In this document: positions 8,729 through 16,610 of the stretch, in pieces
Numbering within the stretch: the stretch's first letter is position 1
How the letters are laid out: each line of letters begins with the position of its first letter
Origin: Patescibacteria group bacterium UBA5124
Lineage (GTDB): Bacteria; Patescibacteriota; Gracilibacteria; Absconditabacterales; Absconditicoccaceae
Length of the DNA: 18,878 bases
Assembly: GCA_002414185.1 (NCBI GenBank)
Contig: DHYS01000008.1
Span: 1-18,878 of the forward strand
Direction: 5' to 3'
Translations under genes and position numbers: made by a program
Notes under the pieces: model-generated
What the model saw: the letters and a program-made list of their open reading frames with translations, nothing else
The model's database searches: none
What the model was told of the DNA's origin: nothing

Positions 8729-10063
8729 ATGAAACAGAAGATTCTCTTTCTCTATTATAGTATTTTAGGAAAACTTGCTCATTATTATATTAAAAAAAAT
8801 AATCCATATATCATAGGTATCAACTGAAGTGTAGGAAAAACTTCCTGCCGTATGATTATTACTCAGACATTACAACATTTTTTTCCAAAACTAAAGATAT
8901 CCACTTCTGCCAAAAATTTTAATGGAGAACTAGGATTATCTCTTAGTATTTTTGAAATAGATGAATGGAAACCTAATCCTTGGTGTTTTATCAAAACATT
9001 ATTTCTTGCTACTAAGAAAGCTCTTTTTGCTAAAAAAAATTATGATATTATTGTCTTGGAATATGGTATTGATCGTCCAAAGGAAATGGAGTTTCTAATA
9101 ACTATTGCTAAGCCTCACGTAGGAATATTCACTGCTATTGATGTAGTCCATTCAGAGCAATTCGGTAATCCAAATGAAATAGCAAAAGAAGAAGTAAAAA
9201 TGATTCAAAACACTCGTGAAGTAGCATTTCTCAATGAAAACGATCTCTACGCTATGCAATTGAAAGATCAGATTTGAATAGATACGTTCACCTATCAAAC
9301 AGCTGATCACAAAAGCAAAGCTGACTTACAAATACATTCAGCATCCTATATTCAACATAAAAAACTTCCTTATTCTGAACTCGAACTCTCTATCAAAGGA
9401 ACACATCACACTATAGAAACAAATCTTTTTGGAAAAGCAAATTTTGGATATATATCTGTAGCATTAGTGATTAGTGAAATTGTGGCTAATAAATTTTCTC
9501 TTAAACACAAAATCAATCAAAAAACTAAATTGGAATATAGTTTACAAGCTTGAAGATTTAGTATCTTTGAAGGGATAGAATGATCTATGATTTTTGATTC
9601 TACTTACAATTCTTCTCCTCTCAGCATGAGAAGCGTTATAGATACCGTACGAAATATTAAGCAGTCTCTTTATCCAAAACGCGATCTTTGGTTAGTTTTG
9701 TGAGACATGAGAGAACTAGGAGATCATACAGAAAAAGAGCATAGATTACTCGCATGATATGTTAGTCAAGTTGCTGATCGTGTATTCCTTGTAGGAGAAC
9801 AAATGACTACACATATGACAGATGAACTTGAAAAGTTTGGATATGATATGTCTCATGTATATAAATTTCACTGTTCTAGAAGCTTAGGAACTATTCTCAA
9901 AAAGAGACTTATAGATAAACAAGAACAACCACTTATCGTTTTAAAGTGAAGTCAAAATACGATATTTCTGGAAGAATCAGTAAAAACTATTCTTCTTAAT
10001 TCTGAAGATGAAAAAAAACTCACTAGGCAGTGAGCTTGGTGGATGAAGAAGAAGGGGTGCTAG
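8729..10063 (+). CDS. murF: MurF-type Mur ligase (UDP-MurNAc-tripeptide:D-Ala-D-Ala ligase)
   Basis: A 444-residue ATP-dependent Mur ligase. The P-loop GINGSVGKTS (residues 30-39) is of the MurF type and its second glycine is TGA. Later motifs are FDSTYNSSPLSM (about 289-300), LGDMRELGDHTEKEH (about 324-338) and a KGSQNT segment near the C-terminus, all matching MurF central and C-terminal domains. The P-loop lies about 70 residues closer to the N-terminus than in E. coli MurF: the substrate-binding N-terminal domain is replaced by a short hydrophobic helix (KILFLYYSILGKLAHYY). As I recall, short-N-terminus versions are common in this radiation. MurF adds D-Ala-D-Ala to the cytoplasmic peptidoglycan precursor. 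Eight of 24 glycines are TGA. It is the last gene of the rnpA operon. A related amide ligase is the alternative. Confidence 0.83.
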
Positions 10064-10070
10064 TATTTTC

Positions 10071-10108
10071 TATGTCATTCCCGCTTTGCCAGTTGCGGCG
10101 GAAATCTA
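10071..10108. repeat. Palindromic repeat unit A
   Basis: Shares the frame TGTCATTCC...GGAA(A)TCTA with units C and D, but its arms are degenerate (CCGC and GCGG around a 10-base centre). It begins 7 bases after the murF stop. Confidence 0.6.
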
Positions 10109-10145
10109 ATGTCATTGCGAGGAGCCTCAGCGACGTGGCAATCCA
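10109..10145. repeat. Palindromic repeat unit B
   Basis: Opens with ATGTCATTGCGAGG and closes with GTGGCAATCC; the inner ends ATTGC (10114-10118) and GCAAT (10138-10142) are complementary. It directly abuts unit A. As I recall, GTCATTGCGAG...GGCAATC palindromes are dispersed in many unrelated bacterial genomes. Confidence 0.65.
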
Positions 10146-10159
10146 ACTGAATTCTCTCT

Positions 10160-10197
10160 ATGTCATTCCGGCCTAAAGAATTTGGAGCCGGAATCTA
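10160..10197. repeat. Palindromic repeat unit C, terminator-like
   Basis: A perfect 8-bp stem, ATTCCGGC (10165-10172) with GCCGGAAT (10187-10194), is followed by CTAA and a T run. It may double as the murF terminator. It shares a 25-base identical left part (10151-10175) and a 16-base right part with unit D. Confidence 0.75.
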
Positions 10198-10223
10198 ATT
10201 TTTTAGCACTGCGTGCTGGGCTT

Positions 10224-10277
10224 TTTTCTTAAATTCATTTTGTTCCTTTTTTTTCATCGCTTTTCTTAAATTCATTT
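10224..10277 (+). repeat. 17-bp direct repeat
   Basis: TTTTCTTAAATTCATTT occurs at 10224-10240 and again at 10261-10277, start-to-start distance 37 bases. A small hairpin AGCAC-TGC-GTGCT (10205-10217) before a T-rich run lies just upstream. Confidence 0.6.
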
Positions 10278-10403
10278 GATACTTTTTCCCATTGCCGCAA
10301 AAAGTATCCAAAAAGGTCTAGGCCTCACAAATCCGCCACGTTTGTTCGGCCGTAATTTGCTTAGTCAACGTTTTGTTTTCCAGCTATATTACGGGAAGAT
10401 TGT
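10278..10403. other. Non-coding, GC-richer patch between repeats
   Basis: This stretch has higher GC than the flanking genes and no start-to-stop frame with protein-like character in either strand; the 61-codon open frame across it encodes no motif I recognise. Together with units A-D it fills 10064-10546, a region without genes. It looks like accumulated repeat DNA between convergent genes. Confidence 0.45.
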
Positions 10404-10412
10404 ATTCTCTCT

Positions 10413-10449
10413 ATGTCATTCCGGCCTAGTCTGTTGGAGCCGGAATCTA
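10413..10449. repeat. Palindromic repeat unit D, terminator-like
   Basis: Nearly identical to unit C in both arms: ATTCCGGC (10418-10425) pairs with GCCGGAAT (10439-10446), followed by CTAG and a run of T. Only the loop differs from C, the pattern expected of a mobile or structurally constrained palindrome. Confidence 0.75.
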
Positions 10450-10498
10450 GTTTTTTTTTGAAAGAAATCTCAAAGAAATAGTTTTGGCTTTTTCAATT

Positions 10499-10537
10499 AT
10501 AAAAAAGACTATTAACTAGGAATACTAATTAATAGTC
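10499..10537 (-). terminator. Terminator of the small-gene operon
   Basis: On the minus strand a 9-bp stem (10529-10537 with 10507-10515), one A-C mismatch and three further pairs close a 5-base loop, followed by a T tract. It lies 9 bases past the stop at 10547. Confidence 0.78.
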
Positions 10538-10546
10538 TAATACATG

Positions 10547-10789
10547 TTATACTAAAGGTTTCCACCCAGAAAAAATTTTTTTCTTTAATTCTTCTAAGAG
10601 AGCGATTGCATTGTCAATTGATTCAAATTCTTCTTCTAATAGTTTTTCGGCAAGATCTGTCTGTCCAGAATACATGATATTAGAAATTTCAAATAATCTC
10701 TTGTACTGTTGCAATTCTTCTTTGTTAGGATAGCTTTCTACATGTTCTTCAAAAGTCATCTTTTTACCGTAAGATAGTCCTAAACTCAT
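10547..10789 (-). CDS. Hypothetical protein, 80 aa
   Basis: I do not recognise this small protein. It is acidic and mostly helical, with a region rich in Glu and Leu (AEKLLEEEFESIDNAIALLEELKKK, about residues 47-71) that could form a coiled coil or helical hairpin. It has no signal peptide, membrane segment or cysteines. A good Shine-Dalgarno site (AAAGGA) precedes ATG 10789. It is the third gene of a minus-strand set, 13 bases after the zinc-ribbon gene. None of its four glycines is TGA. Its size and charge would suit a binding partner of the neighbouring proteins, but nothing in the sequence proves this. Confidence 0.65.
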   Translation of the reverse strand: MSLGLSYGKKMTFEEHVESYPNKEELQQYKRLFEISNIMYSGQTDLAEKLLEEEFESIDNAIALLEELKKKIFSGWKPLV

Positions 10790-10802
10790 AATAGATTTCC
10801 TT

Positions 10803-11225
10803 TTAATTTAACATTGAGATAGAGTTTCCATAAGTTCCAAAGTGTCTTATCATATTATAAAACAATTGTCGATTATTTTTACCTAAATATGATATCCCGA
10901 TTTTTCCTCTTTTTTCTTTGATTGTTTTCATTGCTTGTAATGTTTGTACTTTACACATAAAAACAATTGGTGTAAGTTCTTTTTCTTCGTTGGTTTCCGA
11001 ATCTCTAATGATTAAATACGATAAGAATTTCTTCCTACACTTGGGACATGTTGTGTGGAAATCATAAGGATCGTTACTAAATCCAGCAATGATTTGATTA
11101 TCATCTAATTGATGATTGCAGTTTGGACAAATTGCTCTAGAAATTGATATAAAATTTCCAAAAACTTTTTGCTTCAAACTCAGTTTTTGTACTTGTCTTT
11201 GATAAAGTGACATTGATAACATCAT
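10803..11225 (-). CDS. Zinc-ribbon protein, 140 aa
   Basis: The protein has two paired cysteine motifs, CPNC (33-36) and CPKC (60-63), separated by 23 residues. This is a classic C4 zinc ribbon, likely to bind Zn2+ and either nucleic acid or a protein. Between them lies QIIAGFSNDPYDFHTT. The C-terminal 50 residues are basic with strands and helices (GKIGISYLGKNNRQLF). No catalytic motif is seen. It has the strongest Shine-Dalgarno site in the window (AAAGGAGA, about 8 bases from ATG 11225). The gene lies between the two other small genes of the set. None of its seven glycines uses TGA. Role unknown; a transcription-associated or RNA-binding role is the usual inference for such ribbons. Confidence 0.72.
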   Translation of the reverse strand: MMLSMSLYQRQVQKLSLKQKVFGNFISISRAICPNCNHQLDDNQIIAGFSNDPYDFHTTCPKCRKKFLSYLIIRDSETNEEKELTPIVFMCKVQTLQAMKTIKEKRGKIGISYLGKNNRQLFYNMIRHFGTYGNSISMLN

Positions 11226-11249
11226 AATTTGGTTCTCCTTTAATTTTAA

Positions 11250-11612
11250 TTAATAATTTTGTTGTTTAAAATAATCGTTAGTAAACATTGCCATAAGACA
11301 TATTCCTCTTTTCCAACAATAAGAAATTTCAATAGATTTTTCTTTATTAAAATAAGTTGTGTATGAAATTTCTTTTCCAAATTCATCAATAAGCAACATC
11401 ATTTGTCCCATCAAATATTTGTTTGTAAAATATACTATTCCTATTAGATGCAATTTTTTCTCTTTCAAAAGAGAAACATTATTGATATTGATGACATTAT
11501 CCTTTCTTTTTTTGTTCCAGAAAACATTCATATTCACATGATTTAAATTTTTGCTCAGAGATCTATTTAGTCTGAATATTTCTTTCTTAAAATTTTGTTT
11601 TTTTATTTTCAT
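11250..11612 (-). CDS. Hypothetical protein, 120 aa
   Basis: I do not recognise this basic protein. The N-terminal 40 residues are rich in Lys, Arg and Asn, and the rest alternates strands and helices (KLHLIGIVYFTNKYLMGQMMLLIDEFGKEISYTTYF). This looks like a compact beta sheet with a polar edge. It has two cysteines but no metal motif. It is the first gene of the minus-strand trio, 24 bases before the zinc-ribbon gene. A TATAA-like box lies about 20 bases before its ATG, and TTGACA lies further up with non-ideal spacing. No TGA among its four glycines. It is divergent from the winged-helix gene, with 154 bases between the starts. Confidence 0.6.
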   Translation of the reverse strand: MKIKKQNFKKEIFRLNRSLSKNLNHVNMNVFWNKKRKDNVININNVSLLKEKKLHLIGIVYFTNKYLMGQMMLLIDEFGKEISYTTYFNKEKSIEISYCWKRGICLMAMFTNDYFKQQNY

Positions 11613-11766
11613 AATTTTTTGTTTTTTGTTATAATATGTTTTTATATATTTAATTTAAAATGTCAATTAACGTTTATTAAAATAAGATAAATTTATTGTT
11701 TTTTTTGATTATATTATTATAATATTCTCATAATACAATAATTTTTTAAATATATACATAATATTT

Positions 11767-12582
11767 ATGTTAATTACAAATGATCCTATAAATGCAGTTA
11801 TTGAAATACTTTCTGTTAATAAGAATCTTACTATGAAAGAGATTTATGAAAAAATCGAAAAACAGTATGGAATTAAGATATCAACAGCACAGCTGTATAA
11901 GATTGTTAGTAAGATGGTTACAGATTTTGTTGTAACTAAACAGCAAGGAAAATATCTTCTTAATGCATTGCGGATAAATAAGATGAAAAATTTGATGAAC
12001 AATATTGAAGAAGCTTATCTTCAACAAAAGGAATTTTCTTTACTTAATGAGTGAGAAAACTTCTTTTTTTATGGAAATAATAAAATAGATATTGAAAAAA
12101 CATGGACTGATATTGTTGCAAAAATTCATTTGGAAGTATGAGCAGGTGATTTGTTTTTTTATGACTCACATGCATATTATCGGCTTGGTATGTATGAGAG
12201 AACAATAAAAACTTATGAAATATTTCTTGGAAAAAAGTATCATCTTTATCACTTAATAGGAAATGAAACATTTCTAGATGATTATACAAGAAATGTTGTT
12301 TTGGATGATAGAGTAAAGTTTGTTATGTCAAATAATCATGAATTTTTAAAGAAATGATATGTCGTAAGAGTAATTGGTGACTATATAATAGATATGATAA
12401 TGCCAGAACAAATTTCATGGTTTCTCGATCAATTTTTTGAGAAAATTCAAAAAGTAGAAGATTTTAATTTTGATCTCTATTATAGTATCTTTAAAATGAA
12501 TGCTAAGTATAAAGTTTGTGTTAGAAAATCAAAAAAAGAAGCAGAAATTTGGAAGAAAAAAATCAAATCTTTTTTCTCATAA
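11767..12582 (+). CDS. Winged-helix (HTH) protein with unknown C-terminal domain, 271 aa
   Basis: Three TGA codons are read as Gly, joining what the standard code would show as several pieces. Residues 1-70 look like a winged helix: helices NDPINAVIEILSVN and TMKEIYEKIEKQYG, recognition-like helix STAQLYKIVSKMV, then a hairpin ending in GKYLLN. Residues 70-271 form a larger domain I do not recognise (FFYDSHAYYRLGMYERTIKTYEIF, VVLDDRVKFVM, and a basic helical end KKEAEIWKKKIKSFFS). The arrangement, DNA-binding N-terminus plus a sensing or enzymatic C-terminus, suggests a transcription regulator. Its divergent position next to the three small genes makes them plausible targets. No Shine-Dalgarno site; AT-rich upstream DNA. 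Confidence 0.68.
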
Positions 12583-12680
12583 AATAAGTTTTTTTGTAAA
12601 ATACCCCTCTTGATTTCTAGATTAAAAAGAAAGATAAATATTCTATATTTCATTATCACTAATAATTATTTATCATTCCT

Positions 12681-13439
12681 CTACTCCCCATCAATTTTCT
12701 TAATCTGATCTCTGATGACAGCTGCTTTTTCAAACTCCCATGTTTTAATAGCTTCGTCGAGTTGGATTTTGAGGTCTTTGAGGATTATCTCTTTTTCTTT
12801 CTTGGTCATACGTTTGAGTTTCTTGGTCTTGAGCGTAAGATCTCCAAATGATTGCGTAAGCTCTTCGTCTGTTTTTACAGACTCTAAATCTTTCACATTA
12901 GAGAGCGCTTTTTCTGGTATAATATTATATTTCTTGTTATGTTCTTGCTGAATCTTGCGGCGACGATAAGTCTCTCGCAAAGATTTTACCATAGATTCCG
13001 TAAAATTGTCTGCGTACAAAACTACTTCACTGTGAGGATTTCTGGCCGCACGTCCTATGATCTGAATCAATGATGTGGTTGATCTTAGGAATCCTTCTTT
13101 GTCTGCATCAAGGATAGCTATCAAAGATACCTCTGGAAGGTCGATCCCCTCTCTCAGAAGATTTACTCCTACAATAATATCTATTTGTCCTGTTTTGAGT
13201 TTTTTGATTATTTCCCAGCGATCAAAGGTATTGATTTCGCTATGAAGATAAAAAGCTTTATATCCTTTGGAAACAAGAAAATTTGTCACTTCTTCAGAAG
13301 ATTTTTTGGTGAGCGTAAGGAGAAGGATTTTCCCTTTTTGTGCTATATGTTCATCCATTTTTTTGAGAAGATGTTCCAAAAAAGCTGGATATTGTTTATC
13401 TTCATGAGGTTGGATAAAATCTTGGAGATTTGAATACAT
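12681..13439 (-). CDS. uvrB: UvrB, C-terminal part only (5'-truncated)
   Basis: 252 residues match the C-terminal helicase domain and UVR tail of UvrB, the damage-recognition helicase of nucleotide excision repair. Seen: KILLLTLTKK (37-46), FYLHSEINTFDR, GVNLLREGIDLPEVSL (91-106), ILDADKEGFLRS (109-120), the arginine-finger motif QIIGRAARN (126-134), and a UVR motif with WEFEKAAVIRDQI (about 235-247) for UvrC contact. The normal protein has about 660-700 residues, so the Walker A loop, beta-hairpin and UvrA-binding domain are absent. Upstream there is an in-frame TAA at 13464-13466, then the promoter of the plus-strand PKD gene, so the missing part is not adjacent. The remaining frame is intact with no TGA among nine glycines. 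It may be a remnant, a split-gene half, or an assembly joint. Confidence 0.85.
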   Translation of the reverse strand: MYSNLQDFIQPHEDKQYPAFLEHLLKKMDEHIAQKGKILLLTLTKKSSEEVTNFLVSKGYKAFYLHSEINTFDRWEIIKKLKTGQIDIIVGVNLLREGIDLPEVSLIAILDADKEGFLRSTTSLIQIIGRAARNPHSEVVLYADNFTESMVKSLRETYRRRKIQQEHNKKYNIIPEKALSNVKDLESVKTDEELTQSFGDLTLKTKKLKRMTKKEKEIILKDLKIQLDEAIKTWEFEKAAVIRDQIKKIDGE

Positions 13440-13537
13440 AGGAAGGAGTTAATGGGATAATTATTTATTACTATATCTATTTTTTATTATTTCTGAGTTT
13501 ATAATAGGATTTCAAATATGAAAATCAAACAAAAGAT

Positions 13538-13565
13538 TTGACAAACTCCGTACAAAAACTATACT
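13538..13565 (+). promoter_or_regulatory. Promoter of the PKD-protein gene, leaderless geometry
   Basis: TTGACA (13538-13543), 16-base spacer, TATACT (13560-13565). The ATG at 13573 begins 7 bases after the -10 box, so the expected +1 is the start codon. Confidence 0.75.
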
Positions 13566-13572
13566 TGAAAAC

Positions 13573-16440
13573 ATGAAAAAAATCAGATTTTTTATTATAT
13601 ATATTTTTTTATTTATCTGCGTAAGTTTCTTTTCTTGTGTAAAGGCAGATTTTTCTGGTTTTCTTGATCAATTGGAAACTATGAATATTCCTGTTGAACA
13701 AATATTAGAACAGACTTGAGTTACCCGTTACGAACTTACGAGACTTTTGAATGCAGTAGAGTGTAAAGATTGTATCAATCCAAACTCTTTTTATCTCAAT
13801 AGATATACTTCGTATTTTTGGGATGATTTTACTTCCGTTCCTGGGAGAGATTTTGATGATATCAAATACAATCAAGCTAAATATAATAAGAAGAGCTATT
13901 ATTACTGTGTTGCCTATGTTGGAGACAATCAATATATGAGATGATATCCTGCTGAGACCAGTCCTATCTGTGCGGGTAAATTTTGTGGTACAAGATATAC
14001 CACCAAAGCTGAATTTCTTCAAGTAATCATCAATATGATGGGAAAGTATCTCTATCCTCTTTTTGCTCTCAATTGGAAAGATGTTAAAAATTGGCTTGAT
14101 GATGTAGGAACAGATAGTTATGAAGGAAAAAATTTCACCGATGCTTATATCAAAACTATCAAAGAAAGAGCTAAGGATTGCTGAGATCAATCGTGCATAT
14201 TACAAGATTCTACGGAACTCAAAATATATCTTCAATACTGTACCTTCAATCTCGAAGCTTGTGGGATGGTTCCTATGGGAAAAATTAAAGAATGATACTG
14301 GCCAGTAGCTGAATTAAATATTCTTTATAGACAGTATATTATCAATATTGATGAGGCTGCAAAATATAATGTAGATCAGCTTATTGATGGTCCGCTTTTG
14401 TTAAAAATCTTAGCAGGATTGAACAATATTATTTCTTGTTCTTTTGATAATGACTATGATTGTGATGGTATTCTCAATGCAAAAGATGTCTGTGCTTACA
14501 CCTACAATCCACAGCTCAAGGATTATGATGATGATGGTATTCCTGATGTCTGTGATGATGATATAGATAATGATGGCATCAAAAACCCTATCTGAATTGT
14601 AGATGACAATGGTCGTATAGATATTTCTCTTTGGACGTGAAGTATGGACAACTGTTTATTTACAAAAAATTATGAGCAGACTCATACCAAGGGTTGGATA
14701 GGAGATGCTTGTTTATGATCAGAAAGTTTATTATCACTTACCATTGCTGTCCAAAAAATTTCATGAACACTCCCCCAAACCATTACGTTTAGCGCTTTAA
14801 ACAAAGGACCTGTTCAATCTCTCAATTGGGATTTTGGTGATGGATATTTTTGATCAGGACAAACTATTACTCACACCTATACAGAAGCATGACTTTACAC
14901 CGTACGTTTGCAAGCAAAATGAAATGGTTCAAATGATTGATTAGCTAAAACTACTGTTATTGTTGGTAAGAATCCAACAGAAAAACGTGCGTTATCATTA
15001 TTAGCAAATACTCTCTGATGAGCAGTAAAATCATCTATTTCTTTATCACTTTCTACGCTAGGTAATTATGATACCTATGAGTGGGATTTTGGTGATGGAA
15101 CCAAAGAAACTTCTTCAAAAACAAGTTTTAAGAAAGTATATTCTACAGGATGAACGTATTCTGTTGTTGTTAAAGGACTTATCAACTGAGCTATAGAAAG
15201 TATTGGAATAATCTCTTTGTGAATCTGAGAAAATACTTACGGATCTTCGCTCAAAGCAGCCTTTCTCAATCCAGATAAAAATCGTAACGTAAGTTTTTCT
15301 ACGGATATTTATTGATTTTCTTTGTGAAATGTTTCAAGTATTTATCGAGATTTTGGTGATGGAACAACTACAGAAACTAATACACTTACAAGCTCTCATA
15401 CCTACAAAACATCTTGAAAAAAAGTAGTTATGCAAACCATCAATCTTATAAATTGAAGTAAAATAAGTAGTATCATCACGCTCTATGTTGTTGCTCCTCG
15501 TATGTTTAATTCATATAGTTTACAATATTTACCTTCTCCATTGGATGCGAATACCTTTAAACGTCTATCCTTTTCTACTGATGTAATGCCAAATGGATTA
15601 GACACTTTTTCTTATTTTATTCATGATTATGACGACGATAATTCAGACACTATCAACTATTCAAATAAAATAACATTCCCTCTCTCTAAGTATCATGTAT
15701 ACAATACTCCTTGAGTTTATTATCCTCAAACCACGATAACTATTGATCAATGTTCTTTTTTATCAGCTCAAGCAACATTAGCTGTATGATGAGCAGACTT
15801 CTGTATACAAGCAAAACTTGATTGAAGTTTAAATAAATATAGTTGTGATATTGATGATGATTGAATTCCAGATATTTGTGATTCAGATATGGATTGAGAT
15901 GGATACAAAAACCTTCTCTGAATTATCAATCCAGAAAATTATAACGACTGTGATTATATATGAGCACTCAAGGATGGAAACAAAGATGGCTTACTCAATC
16001 TAGATATCTTGTATAAACACTTTCAATGAGTTTGTTCTCTTGATAATGCACCATTTCCTTATAATCCAGATCAATCAGATAAAAACAGAAATAATATTTG
16101 AGATGCATTAGAAGATGCTCTTAGTGGTAGTTCTTTGGATATTATTTCTCCAGAAAAAGATACCGACGGAGATGGATTACCTGATCTTGAAGATTGATGT
16201 CCTACTCTTGCAGAAAATTATAACTGAGTAAAAGATTATGATGGATGTCCAGAAATATGAACCGATTTAGGATGTGAAAATATAGTAATAACACCTGCTA
16301 CATCTTGCTTACAATGTCCTTGTCAATTTATAGACTTTTCTTCAGCATTAACAAATAATGATCAAGTTAAAGCTGTATTACGAGATAATAAAAAAAGATA
16401 CGATTGGTCGTATTCAATATGAATTCCGATAAATTATTAA
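13573..16440 (+). CDS. Secreted PKD / thrombospondin type 3 repeat surface protein
   Basis: A 955-residue exported protein. The N-terminal signal is MKKIRFFIIYIFLFICVSFF, then SCVKADF, cleaved after VKA or possibly lipidated at the Cys. Residues 25-290 are Cys-containing and unrecognised. Residues about 293-340 hold Asp-rich calcium-binding repeats of thrombospondin type 3 type (DNDYDCDGI, DYDDDGIPDVCDDDIDNDG). Three PKD beta-sandwich domains have the DFGDG motif near residues 419, 505 and 593, and a fourth degenerate one has HDYDDDNSD near 688. More calcium repeats follow at about 757-785 and 861-896. About 36 TGA codons are read as Gly, more than any other gene here. Such proteins usually act in cell-surface adhesion, which suits a host-attached lifestyle; that role is inference. 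No sorting signal is seen at the C-terminus. Confidence 0.88.
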
Positions 16441-16445
16441 TTTCT

Positions 16446-16465
16446 TTTTGAGAAAGATCTCAAAA
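16446..16465 (+). terminator. Hairpin after the PKD gene
   Basis: An 8-bp stem TTTTGAGA/TCTCAAAA with a 4-base loop lies 5 bases past the stop; only a short T run follows. The stronger terminator is at 16577. The DNA between (16466-16576) contains a small GC-rich spot near 16490-16507 and no gene. Confidence 0.5.
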
Positions 16466-16576
16466 CTCTTTTTACAAGTCACCAGCAAATCTCGCTCTTC
16501 GCTCGGTAAAAAAGGATTGTAAATTTATTTTTTTAGTTTAGTATACATACCTCATCTATTATCAACGATTAATATA

Positions 16577-16610
16577 AACAAAAAAGACGGAACAATCCGT
16601 CTTTTTTGTT
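16577..16610. terminator. Bidirectional terminator, 15-bp perfect stem
   Basis: AACAAAAAAGACGGA (16577-16591) pairs fully with 16596-16610 around a 4-base loop, with A and T tracts on both sides. It serves the converging PKD gene and ferredoxin gene and touches the ferredoxin TAA. Confidence 0.92.

Noticed and set aside
10071..10449. CRISPR array
   Set aside because: The units are palindromic, irregularly spaced, and units A and B abut; there are no uniform spacers and no cas genes.
10276..10461. 61-residue protein across the repeat region
   Set aside because: It runs through repeat unit D and has no protein-like features; the reading frame is probably accidental.
11700..11760. A defined promoter for the winged-helix gene
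   Set aside because: Several TATAAT-like boxes are possible in this very AT-rich stretch and none has a clearly spaced -35 partner, so I did not annotate one.
13705..14190. 161-residue minus-strand protein
   Set aside because: Antisense to the PKD gene, whose signal peptide, domains and promoter are convincing.
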